Source of the DNA: Eubacterium sp. 1001713B170207_170306_E7
GTDB taxonomy: Bacteria > Bacillota > Clostridia > Eubacteriales > Eubacteriaceae
Length of the DNA stretch: 64,000 bases
Assembly (NCBI RefSeq): GCF_015547515.1
Contig: NZ_JADMVE010000009.1
Coordinates: forward strand, 930 to 64,929
Direction: 5' to 3'
Notes under the pieces: model-generated
The model's input: the letters and a program-made list of their open reading frames with translations, nothing else
What the model was told of the DNA's origin: nothing
Database searches by the model: none
Shown here: piece by piece, positions 9,501-16,308 of the stretch
Numbering within the stretch: the first letter of the stretch is position 1
Layout: each line of letters starts with the position of its first letter
Made by a program: the position numbers and the translations under genes

Positions 9501-9674
9501 ACACCAGTCACACCGGGTACGCCCGGCGGCAGCTCTGACGCCGGCGTGGACGGGTCTGGCAGTGTGTCCACGGGTCTTTTAGGGCCGCAGGCCTCTCTGT
9601 ACTGCTGTCTTGGTCTTTTGGGCGCGGCGCTTTGCGGTCTGGCTGCCTATCGTAAAAGTCAAAAATCATCATAA
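6600..9674 (+). CDS. Secreted M6-family (immune-inhibitor-A-like) metalloprotease with C-terminal membrane anchor
   Basis: The 1024-residue protein begins with a signal peptide (residues 1-28: basic start, poly-Leu core, ASA/QE cleavage). The zinc site is HETGH at residues 264-268, followed by the GLADYY extension typical of M6 proteases. Asp-rich loops (FDGNGDGLIDGVYIH) precede it and may bind calcium. After the catalytic domain come an Ig/fibronectin-like region and a large beta-rich region. A Pro/Thr-rich spacer (PDTPDTLVTPVTPGTPGG) leads to a C-terminal transmembrane segment and a basic tail. No LPxTG motif is present, so anchoring is probably by the membrane helix. The protein likely degrades extracellular or surface proteins. 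It is co-transcribed with the subtilisin gene 33 bp downstream. Confidence 0.88.
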   Translation: MNTRVKHYGFAALLLLLLLWLLTPGASAQETASSPCIPNAEMLESYRADGSLAERQAYYERLSLNQTDPGLIAQAQAREAGAANLRSVPSDWKTGMATTGQAKILLIRVDFPDYSFDDADTKAALEKIAFGPSGSDQPGYPYESLAAYYGRSSYGKLNITGQVASYTAANNRDTYSLNMVSLFKEAMTALDAQGMDFSQFDGNGDGLIDGVYIHFAGPDTGWSSPWWSQKEHYGSEPFVLDGVALSDYVLLHENSAYGAQTLIHETGHMLGLADYYSYTAQTYENGIRTFDMMCDNSGDHNGFSKWLLGWLDPEDITRVSAADGNMELALKAISDSGGSKIAVVSPTDSGMFSEYFLVQYDVPGLNNEGLNYPNMPDSGFRIFHINATLNAEGSNFLYMNTTPTAPKLIEAVGPENQSMPFSPLFYTDGMRLAPDTTPDSSFFGGMYQAYTGAVFENLNTQNASLSVRFESTPPVVPSLTLTPDSPLDNLTNLPSFTFTANIPVNDNPSDDARQPITLEGPDGVSYPMHCAINEKSLALGPADSANIADLKANMTYTLVFPEKYFDLGQGVTSEKIRFTVSTGDGPVIQSNGVLLDQPSSFGCRETDLAALSDGRIFRLMGTYKPSGETHFNYFDRVQLLIVDSDFQTTLLNVESIPNIEAYSDIQGFALTGDTLALGLYNKTADATDLFLVDLNGRVLAGPYTVSGSPTLFPAGDKVKAWQPFYGSGEVLPGIQIETIDFKNPVTSCSVYGEQPNSELKLLPLDAGQYAVWERASTGLWEHKDYLALYSMDSDTQKWRTECTSTNTVIGAAAQKDGVVLIETGYLGEGSAASFSSSYRSILGSFFDADGNLMDKSKVLGRVRTGETALTSVFSVKNGPSGIAVESLFTAPALPYLENNNDTECRDYLFISSDGQTVRAISGQNAFPGLWTGDRYLITGLDLSTGDMRYYQTETVFSATPDTPDTLVTPVTPGTPGGSSDAGVDGSGSVSTGLLGPQASLYCCLGLLGAALCGLAAYRKSQKSS

Positions 9675-9707
9675 AATGATTGGAAAAATATAAGGAGAAA
9701 GAATATT

Positions 9708-12700
9708 GTGAAAAAACGCATCTTATGTATCTTACTCAGCCTGCTCATGGTTTTATCCGTGGTGCCGGCGGGCGCATTAGCCCAGGAGGATGAACCCTCT
9801 GTTTCTTATGACAACTGCGCAGAGGGCGAGGCCATTGTATGTATGGAAAAGGCTTCGCCGCTCTCACGCAGCGCGGTACCGGACCTGCTCTCAGGCGCTG
9901 AGGTTCTCATGGATTTATCTGAGACACCGGACGCCAGAGCCCGCAGCGCGTCTGTGGATAATAACGGCCAGGTGCTGGCCCTGGTGCGGGACGAGAGCCG
10001 CAGCACAGAGGCGCTCATCGCTGAGCTTAACACCTATCCTCAGGTAAGCTTCGCTGAGCCGAACTATGCCATCGCGCCCATCACGGACGAAGCCAGCGCG
10101 GCGGAGGCGGTGACGCCGGAACCATCGGCGGCGGATACAGAAGGAACCGCCGGGCAGGAAACGTCTATTCCAGGAGAAACCAAGACTGTGGCCACGGCGC
10201 CCGGCGCGGTCAACAAAGCGGATACCATGACCAATTACCAGTGGGCTTATGACAACACTGGCGATTATTTCAGCTCGCTGAAAGGCTTTGACATGCATTA
10301 TGACGGCTGGAACCAGCCTTCTGGTACCACTGGCGATCAGGAGCTTGTCATCGCGGTGCTGGACACTGGGGTAGACCATAACAACCCGGATCTCAAAAAT
10401 AAAATGTGGAGCAAAGGCGATCTGGGCCTGCCCGGCGGTGAGCACGGTATCAACTATGGCGGCTATACGCCTGAGCAGATGGCGGATACCTCTGATCCCA
10501 ACGGCCACGGCACACACTGCGCGGGCATCATCGGGGCAGAATGGGGAAACGGTGGTGTCTCCGGCACCTCGCAGAACGCCAAAATCATGGCGCTGCGCTA
10601 CGGAAACTTTGTCTCCACGGTGCTGGCATGTTATGACTACATGGCGTCTGCCATCGACCTTCAGGTAAACCTGAAGGCGGTCAACTGCTCCTTTACCAGC
10701 TCTGGCTCACCCAAATCCCTGGATATGGCTGTGGAAAAGCTGGGTAAAATGGGCATGATCTCAGTTTACGGGTCTGCCAACTCGGCAACGGATAACGATA
10801 AAACCGGGATCCTTTCCTCCACTTTTATCGATAACCCTTACGCCATTGTAGTGGACGCGGCCAACGCCTATGGCCTGCTGGCCGCTTACAGCTGCTATGG
10901 CCAGCGTACCACGGATATCGTGGCGCCCGGCTCCCGGATTTTGTCTACCTGGCCAACGGATCAAGCCTTTTATTATCCGGAATTTTCTGACAGCAATCTC
11001 TTTTACGAGGGCTTTGAAAACGCCGGTTCGCTTCAGTTTTATACCGACGCTGATCCTGCCAAGGGTAAGGCGTGCGGAGAAATCACCGGAGAAAAAGTGT
11101 ATAATGGTCAAAACAGCTTAAAGCTCCAGGGCACCAAGGAAGGTAATACGGTTTACTCGCAGCCGGTTGACCTGATGCAGGCTTCTGGTTTCGACGCTTC
11201 TGGCGTTTATCGTTTTTCACTGAACATTGCGGGTGAGGACGGCCACGGCAACGGTCAGGCTGAGATAAAAGTCCGGCTGACAGACGGCACTTTTGCGCCG
11301 CTCAACGGTAACGTCGATAATTCTTTTGCCCGCGGACGGGACGGCGGCTTTAACGGCCTCGGCTCCGGAGCGTCTCAGATTCTGCCTGAAAATACTGACT
11401 ACATGAACTTCCAGCTCTGCCTGACCTTAAGGGGAATTGATATGACATTCCCTAACGGCCACGGCGAATATGTCTACCAGGACAACGCGGTCTATATCGA
11501 TAACCTGGGTGTTGGCAGCACTACGCTTCCCTATAATTACTCAGACGGTACCTCCATGGCAACGCCCATGGTCACCGGCGCGGTGGCGGTGCTGGCTGAA
11601 CGCTATCAGGATGATTCGGCGGCAAAACGCGCTGCCCGCACCATCGGCAGTGTCACCAAATACAATGAATTTAAGGACCTGTGCGTGTCTGACGGCTTCA
11701 TCGACCTGAGCCAATCGGTGACAGCTAACCCTTATCCGGTGGTCAACGCCGCGGATATCACGGACGACACGGTAACCATTGACGGCTACTTCTTTGGCGA
11801 AAGCCCAGCTGTCACCATTGGCGGCAAGGCGGCCCAAATCCAGTCGAAGGAAACTGCCGGCGACGGCGGCCAGCGGCTGGTGGTCGCACGGCCTGCGGTT
11901 GTGAGCGGCATGGCCCGGGTATCGGTCACGTCTTATGAAAAGGGCGAGGGGCACCAATCCTACGACTTTGGCGAGATCAAGGATGTGGCGTATTTTGAAA
12001 ATACACTGCCCCTGCCGGAGGACAGCGCCTTTTTCGATACGGAGGCTTACCAGATGGTGGGCTTTGGCGATTACCTCTACTGTATCCCTCATTTTTATAA
12101 CTTCCCTGAAATTGTAACCATGCTCTGGCGTTTTAATGTCAATACCCAAACCTGGGATCAGGTGGCGCTGCCAGAGGACACCCCCATGATTAACGCAACG
12201 GCGGTTGTCTGGCAGGACAAGCTGCTGATTTACAGCCACGATATTGGAACAGTAGGCATGATCCTGACCTATGACGGCAGCACCTGGACTCAGACTCCCG
12301 GATTTAGCGGCAAGGATCTGCCGTCCTCCGCTACGCTGGTCAACAATGACGGACAGCTGCTGGCAGTGGGCGGCGCGTCAAGCAATGCCGTCGATGCTGT
12401 CAATTTAGAGCGCCACACGCTCACCCCAATGGGCAATACGCTCCGGACGGCCAGCGGGCCTCTAGTCAGCGCCGGACACGGGCAGCTTATTGTAAGCGGC
12501 GGTCTGGAAGCCGGCAACCAGAATGGTACTCTGCCGGGCGTGGAACGTCTGACGCTGGATAACGGGGTCTATACGCCTGCCGAGCTGGATATGACAGGCA
12601 TTAACACCGGCAACCTGTCCGGCTTTGCCAGCGCTGCTGTTAAAGACGGCTTCATGCTGGTAGGTCCTGAGACCTCAGACGGCGCCACCGACGCCTACAC

Positions 12701-13052
12701 CCTTGGTCTTTCGGGCGGGCTTATGCCTTATGAAAAACGGGTGGATAACGGGCCTCTGGCCAATCCGTCGGCTGCGGCCTATAAAGGGCAGTTTTATGTG
12801 CTGGCCCGCACCTACACCACGGACAGCAATTTTATTTTCAAATCCACGGCCGTTGAGACCAACGACCCGGTAAATCCAGACGAACCAGTAAATCCGGACA
12901 CTCCGGCAAACCCGGATAACACAAGCGGCCAGAACGGCAACGCGGGCACAGGCATCGCGGGTGGTCTGCCCATGGCCGGCATGGCGGCGCTGCTGCTGCT
13001 CAGCGCGGCGGGCATTGTGGTCTGGAGTTCCAGAAAAAGACAAAACCGCTGA
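9708..13052 (+). CDS. Secreted S8 subtilisin-like serine protease with membrane anchor
   Basis: The 1114-residue protein starts at GTG, with AAGGAG 10 nt upstream. It has a signal peptide (residues 1-25) and an N-terminal propeptide-like region (residues about 30-125). The catalytic triad is visible: Asp219 (VLDTGVD), His267 (NGHGTHCAG) and Ser616 (DGTSMATP). The His-Ser interval is unusually long because a beta-sandwich-like domain is inserted at about residues 430-600. The C-terminal part resembles a Kelch-type propeller (residues about 760-1050). It is followed by NPDEPVNPDTPANPD spacer repeats, a hydrophobic helix and a basic end, the same anchoring plan as the upstream M6 protease. The two enzymes are probably displayed together on the cell surface. 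Its role could be nutrient peptide release or processing of surface proteins; the substrate is unknown. Confidence 0.9.
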   Translation: MKKRILCILLSLLMVLSVVPAGALAQEDEPSVSYDNCAEGEAIVCMEKASPLSRSAVPDLLSGAEVLMDLSETPDARARSASVDNNGQVLALVRDESRSTEALIAELNTYPQVSFAEPNYAIAPITDEASAAEAVTPEPSAADTEGTAGQETSIPGETKTVATAPGAVNKADTMTNYQWAYDNTGDYFSSLKGFDMHYDGWNQPSGTTGDQELVIAVLDTGVDHNNPDLKNKMWSKGDLGLPGGEHGINYGGYTPEQMADTSDPNGHGTHCAGIIGAEWGNGGVSGTSQNAKIMALRYGNFVSTVLACYDYMASAIDLQVNLKAVNCSFTSSGSPKSLDMAVEKLGKMGMISVYGSANSATDNDKTGILSSTFIDNPYAIVVDAANAYGLLAAYSCYGQRTTDIVAPGSRILSTWPTDQAFYYPEFSDSNLFYEGFENAGSLQFYTDADPAKGKACGEITGEKVYNGQNSLKLQGTKEGNTVYSQPVDLMQASGFDASGVYRFSLNIAGEDGHGNGQAEIKVRLTDGTFAPLNGNVDNSFARGRDGGFNGLGSGASQILPENTDYMNFQLCLTLRGIDMTFPNGHGEYVYQDNAVYIDNLGVGSTTLPYNYSDGTSMATPMVTGAVAVLAERYQDDSAAKRAARTIGSVTKYNEFKDLCVSDGFIDLSQSVTANPYPVVNAADITDDTVTIDGYFFGESPAVTIGGKAAQIQSKETAGDGGQRLVVARPAVVSGMARVSVTSYEKGEGHQSYDFGEIKDVAYFENTLPLPEDSAFFDTEAYQMVGFGDYLYCIPHFYNFPEIVTMLWRFNVNTQTWDQVALPEDTPMINATAVVWQDKLLIYSHDIGTVGMILTYDGSTWTQTPGFSGKDLPSSATLVNNDGQLLAVGGASSNAVDAVNLERHTLTPMGNTLRTASGPLVSAGHGQLIVSGGLEAGNQNGTLPGVERLTLDNGVYTPAELDMTGINTGNLSGFASAAVKDGFMLVGPETSDGATDAYTLGLSGGLMPYEKRVDNGPLANPSAAAYKGQFYVLARTYTTDSNFIFKSTAVETNDPVNPDEPVNPDTPANPDNTSGQNGNAGTGIAGGLPMAGMAALLLLSAAGIVVWSSRKRQNR

Positions 13053-13074
13053 TCCCGCCTGAGCTCAGCCAATT

Positions 13075-13113
13075 AAAAAGCCAGGCTCTGGTTTTCCAGA
13101 GTCTGGCTTTTTA
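13075..13113. terminator. Bidirectional terminator between protease operon and small Cys-rich gene
   Basis: AAAAAGCCAGGCTCTGG and its complement flank a TTTT loop, giving a stem with U-runs on both strands. It serves the plus-strand protease operon and the converging minus-strand gene. Confidence 0.9.
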
Positions 13114-13125
13114 CCTTTTTATACC

Positions 13126-13302
13126 TTATTCAACCACATTATTGCATTGTGTCACTTTCTCATAGCTGTCAAAATATTCGTAGGTGTCACCCACCATACC
13201 GCCGCAGTCGTTGCACGCCATCCAAAAGCCCTGCTGGTCCGTTTCTGGATGACACCCTGTGGGTTCGCCGCACACACATGGCTTCACTTCTGTTTTAAGC
13301 AT
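13126..13302 (-). CDS. 58-residue cysteine-rich, zinc-ribbon-like protein of unknown function
   Basis: The start at 13302 is preceded by AAAAGGGG with a 6-nt gap, and the stop is at 13126. The 58-residue product has Cys9, Cys11, Cys17, Cys30, Cys33 and Cys53, with a CNDCGG knuckle, a CVCGEPTGC first half and an acidic C-terminus. It resembles small single-zinc-ribbon proteins, but no family was recognised. It faces the protease operon across a shared terminator. Support is the RBS, the metal-ligand pattern and a terminator at the expected place. Confidence 0.65.
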   Translation of the reverse strand: MLKTEVKPCVCGEPTGCHPETDQQGFWMACNDCGGMVGDTYEYFDSYEKVTQCNNVVE

Positions 13303-13422
13303 TTTGTACCCCTTTTCACGTTTATTTTCACTTTATATTTTTACCCGTTTTTTCTTGTTTTAAACAACTTATGGCGGATTTTTTCGGCTAAAGTGTGTTT
13401 TTATGTTTTTTTCTATATAAAA

Positions 13423-13453
13423 AACACCTTCCAGAAATGTTATGGAAGGTGTT
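13423..13453 (-). terminator. Terminator of the 463-residue unknown gene
   Basis: On the minus strand, ACACCTTCC and GGAAGGTGT form a stem with an 11-nt loop, followed by a U-run. It lies directly after the stop codon at 13464. Confidence 0.85.
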
Positions 13454-13463
13454 CGCTTCTAAA

Positions 13464-14852
13464 TTAGTAGTGCAGCAGATCCTCCTCATCGAGCAGGCTC
13501 ATGAGCCCCTCCAGAAAGACCGCGCCTGTCCCCATGCGCTCATACTTGTACTGCCCCAGCAGCGCCCGCACATAAGCGCCGTAGCCGTGGTCCAGAAGCG
13601 TTTTTAGCAGTCTCGGGGTCATCTCCTTGGGTGTGGTGACAAGCTGGCCGTATGCGTTGCCGCCGATAAGCCCGGCGTCCTCGACAAAATCCATCATATC
13701 GTCCAGAATCTGCATGTCCTCCAGGCTCAGCCTGCCCTCCTCGCTGCTGAGAAAGCTTCCGGCCATGGCCTCAAAGGCTGTGGGCACAGGCTCTTTGCTC
13801 CCCCCGCCGGGCAGCTGGGACTGTATGAAGCGGTTGGCCTCATCCATGAGTGTCATACCCGCGGACTGGGTAAAGGGAATGCTCATAAAGAGATAAAACA
13901 TATAGTCGGCGCGCATGCGGGCCACGGTATTGATCAGGCTCACATCGGTGCTGTTCATCTCCGGGATCATGGCGAGAATGGGTTCATGGAGTGTGGAGAG
14001 GCGTTTATAGAGCAGCACCGCGGTATCGGCGGTCTGCTTTTTATCGCCCAGGCCAAAGCTGTCCTCCGCCACTGCCTTTTCCTTGAAGGCGGTCTGTTTC
14101 AGGCCGGGGTTGTCCAGCATCAGCTGGGCGCAGCGGCGCACATGCTCTCCCAGAAAGGGCTGGGGCTTTGTGATGATCTTCTGCCGCACAGCGGATTTGC
14201 GCATCCGCATGCCGGAGATCTCGCTCCCCTCCTCATATGGGCCAAAGTACAGGCTTTTATCGCACTCAACAATCTTCCACCAGCCAAACTCAAACCGTTC
14301 AAACTGGTCATACAGGCGAAAATAGATGTGCTTGTCCACACTCAGGGGCTCAAACTGGGTGCCCCAGGAAAAATCCGCCTCCATATCGCCAAAGACCACG
14401 TCACAGAAAAAGTGGTGCAGCCCGTCGGACCGGCAAAGTGAGCGTTCGCTGAGTCCGGTGATGTTATAGGATGCTGTGCTGAAATCCCGACCGCTGTACA
14501 GGTACTGGGTCATGAGGTCATAGGTTTCCCGCACCACCTCGCTGACCAGGCCAGAGTCCACAGCTTCGGATTCATCTCCGTAGTAGGATACAGCGTCCTG
14601 GCGCATGCTGGCGAAATCCAGACGCCTGGATGGCAGCATTTCCATCAGCTCCTCCCAAGCCCTATCCCGCTCTGAAAAGGAGGCGGCGGTATCCCGGCAG
14701 CGGCTGACCACCGCGGCAAACCGGGGATCCATAAGGGCGAGCTCCAGCTGCTTTTTAACGACCGGGCAGCGCTCCTCCTGAAGCGCCAGCACGGTGTTAA
14801 TCATCCCTTTAACGTCTTGCGACAGCTTTTTGTTAAGTTTGAACCTTGACAT
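13464..14852 (-). CDS. Conserved-looking hypothetical protein, 462 residues, unrecognised
   Basis: The ATG at 14852 is chosen because GGAG lies 7 nt upstream; an ATG two codons earlier (14858) sits too close to it. The protein appears soluble, with no signal peptide or membrane helix. The N-terminal third is acidic and helical, and a Trp/Phe/Tyr-rich section (around residues 160-210, FEFGWWK) follows. The C-terminal half is again helical with acidic clusters and ends DEEDLLHY. No catalytic motif was recognised. It has its own consensus promoter and terminator, so it is not part of the encapsulin operon just upstream, although both are read leftward. Confidence 0.7.
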   Translation of the reverse strand: MSRFKLNKKLSQDVKGMINTVLALQEERCPVVKKQLELALMDPRFAAVVSRCRDTAASFSERDRAWEELMEMLPSRRLDFASMRQDAVSYYGDESEAVDSGLVSEVVRETYDLMTQYLYSGRDFSTASYNITGLSERSLCRSDGLHHFFCDVVFGDMEADFSWGTQFEPLSVDKHIYFRLYDQFERFEFGWWKIVECDKSLYFGPYEEGSEISGMRMRKSAVRQKIITKPQPFLGEHVRRCAQLMLDNPGLKQTAFKEKAVAEDSFGLGDKKQTADTAVLLYKRLSTLHEPILAMIPEMNSTDVSLINTVARMRADYMFYLFMSIPFTQSAGMTLMDEANRFIQSQLPGGGSKEPVPTAFEAMAGSFLSSEEGRLSLEDMQILDDMMDFVEDAGLIGGNAYGQLVTTPKEMTPRLLKTLLDHGYGAYVRALLGQYKYERMGTGAVFLEGLMSLLDEEDLLHY

Positions 14853-14883
14853 ATCCATTCTCCATTAATTAAGTGATACTTTA

Positions 14884-14912
14884 ATTATATTATGCTTTCT
14901 TCTAAAAGGCAA
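14884..14912 (-). promoter_or_regulatory. Sigma-A promoter of the 462-residue unknown gene
   Basis: TTGCCT (-35, 14907-14912), a 17-bp spacer and TATAAT (-10, 14884-14889), reading left; the start codon is about 30 nt further on. Confidence 0.8.
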
Positions 14913-14926
14913 CACTTTAAAAAAAT

Positions 14927-14965
14927 AAAGCGCTCCTCCCATATTATCGATGGAAAAAGCGCTTT
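14927..14965 (-). terminator. Terminator of the encapsulin operon
   Basis: AAAGCGCT and AGCGCTTT form the stem, followed on the minus strand by a U-rich run. It sits 13 bp after the encapsulin stop codon. Confidence 0.85.
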
Positions 14966-14977
14966 TAAGCTGTTTAT

Positions 14978-15787
14978 TTATTCAAATACAACGATGGCCT
15001 GGCTGTTTTTAATACGCAGAGCCACGGTTTCCAAAATTCTGAAATAGTGATTCAGGTTTACCAGCTCCAGGTAGGCGGCGGCCAGGTCCTGACCGACGGC
15101 CAGATCCATATACTGTGCCTCCGCACACACCAGCACGGCCTTTCCGGCCAGCGCGTTGGAGCGGTAGATGTGTCCGTCCAGTAGGCTCTTGATCCGGTCG
15201 ATTTCCATCATACCGGTACCCGGCTGGATCCGCTGAAGCTTAAAGTAAAGGTCTGGGCCCATGACCAGCGCCATGCGGCCGATCATATCCTTTTCCACCA
15301 GCAGCGAAGCGCCAGCGGCGATGTTGGCAAAGGCGTTCTGCCCCTCTGCCCAGTCGTCCATTTTGATGGTGGTGCTGCCCGGCACGGTCAGCAGGCCATC
15401 CACGCCCAGGGTTTTATTGCCAAAGAAAATCAGCTCGTCCTCTGCCCTGGCACTGGCCTGGGCGGCACGGGCGGCAGCGGAAAGATCTACTGGCACGCCG
15501 GTGCGGTCACTGGCTTCCAGATCACGCCAGAACAGCGGGAAGTCTTCATACAGCTGCGCCAGCTCTGCGAACTTGCGGCCTGTGGTCTGTACCACGCCGT
15601 CCTCAAAACTTTCATCCTTGTCGCTGCTGTCGACCACCACGGACTGTGCGCCCGGGCCCAGCGGTCCGTACAGCGGCAGGAAACGGCGGCCTACCAGATA
15701 CTTTTTCAGGGTTTCAACAATGGTATTGTCAATCTGTTCCCAAAGCGCGTCGCCAAAAGGCGCGGCTTCTCTTGATAAATAGTCCAT
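14978..15787 (-). CDS. Encapsulin nanocompartment shell protein (family 1)
   Basis: The start at 15787 is preceded by AGGAGG with a 6-nt gap, giving MDYLSREAAPFG, the typical encapsulin N-terminus. The 269-residue length and HK97-fold landmarks fit family 1 (linocin M18/CFP29-type) shell proteins: the RRFLPLYGPLGPG stretch near residue 35, a central VPGSTTIKMDDW segment and the C-terminal ETVALRIKNSQAIVVFE. It assembles an icosahedral protein shell that loads cargo through a C-terminal peptide. Its start is 10 nt after the stop of the ferritin-like cargo gene, so the two are cotranscribed and the cargo is identified by context. Confidence 0.95.
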   Translation of the reverse strand: MDYLSREAAPFGDALWEQIDNTIVETLKKYLVGRRFLPLYGPLGPGAQSVVVDSSDKDESFEDGVVQTTGRKFAELAQLYEDFPLFWRDLEASDRTGVPVDLSAAARAAQASARAEDELIFFGNKTLGVDGLLTVPGSTTIKMDDWAEGQNAFANIAAGASLLVEKDMIGRMALVMGPDLYFKLQRIQPGTGMMEIDRIKSLLDGHIYRSNALAGKAVLVCAEAQYMDLAVGQDLAAAYLELVNLNHYFRILETVALRIKNSQAIVVFE

Positions 15788-15797
15788 AATGTTCCTC

Positions 15798-16163
15798 CTA
15801 GTCCTCAATCAGGCTGCCGACGGTCGGGCCTTCTGCGGTCTGGGCTTCACTGCTGCCGGATTCAATTCCCAGCTCCTCGAGCATTTCGTGGACTTCCTCA
15901 GCCCCTTCTTCAAAGAGCTCTGCTTCTACCGGGTCCAGATAACGCAGCAGCGTTGTCAGCTCACCCATATGCGCCTTTTCCTCGTCGCGGATGTCCTCGA
16001 GCACCTTTTTGGCGACAGGATCATCTGTCGCCTGCGCATGGGCATCATATAAATAAATTGCTTCAAGCTCACCTGCTAAATCGAGGCGAATCGCCTGAGC
16101 CAGTTCCTTCTTAGTCATTTTTCGTTCCACATTTGCTGCAAATGGATCTCCAAAAGATGGCAT
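15798..16163 (-). CDS. Encapsulated ferritin-like protein (encapsulin cargo)
   Basis: This 121-residue helical protein matches encapsulated ferritins: GELEAIYLYDAHAQA in the first helix and DIRDEEKAHMGEL in the second supply Glu32/34, Glu61/62 and His65 as likely ferroxidase ligands. The acidic linker (residues 77-111) ends in GPTVGSLIED. Its TVGSL core matches known encapsulin targeting peptides such as LTVGSLRR. The protein would oxidise Fe(II) inside the shell encoded immediately downstream, storing iron and limiting Fenton chemistry. GGGAG lies 10 nt before the ATG. A PerR-like box covers the promoter. Confidence 0.95.
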   Translation of the reverse strand: MPSFGDPFAANVERKMTKKELAQAIRLDLAGELEAIYLYDAHAQATDDPVAKKVLEDIRDEEKAHMGELTTLLRYLDPVEAELFEEGAEEVHEMLEELGIESGSSEAQTAEGPTVGSLIED

Positions 16164-16196
16164 AAAAATTCAACTCCCTTCTAAAATAATTATACT

Positions 16197-16213
16197 TTAG
16201 AATCATTATAACA
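16197..16213 (-). promoter_or_regulatory. PerR-like box overlapping the extended -10 of the ferritin/encapsulin operon
   Basis: Read leftward, TTATAATGATTCTAA (16197-16211) differs from the PerR consensus TTATAATNATTATAA at one position. It contains the -10 TATAAT (16205-16210), preceded by TGT (extended -10). A Fur-family repressor bound here would block transcription, fitting peroxide- or iron-responsive control of iron storage. The binding is inferred. Confidence 0.6.
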
Positions 16214-16270
16214 TACTTTTAGGCAAAAATACAGTTAAATTTAGCTAACTTAATGTTAATTTTAAGACAA

Positions 16271-16301
16271 ACAAAAGACCCCCTCCATTCGGAAGGGGCC
16301 C
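16271..16301 (-). terminator. Terminator of the UPF0182 gene
   Basis: The minus strand forms GGGCCCCTTCC-GAAT-GGAGGGGGTC with one G-U pair, followed by TTTTG, just after the stop codon at 16309. Confidence 0.8.
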
Positions 16302-16308
16302 TGCGCTT

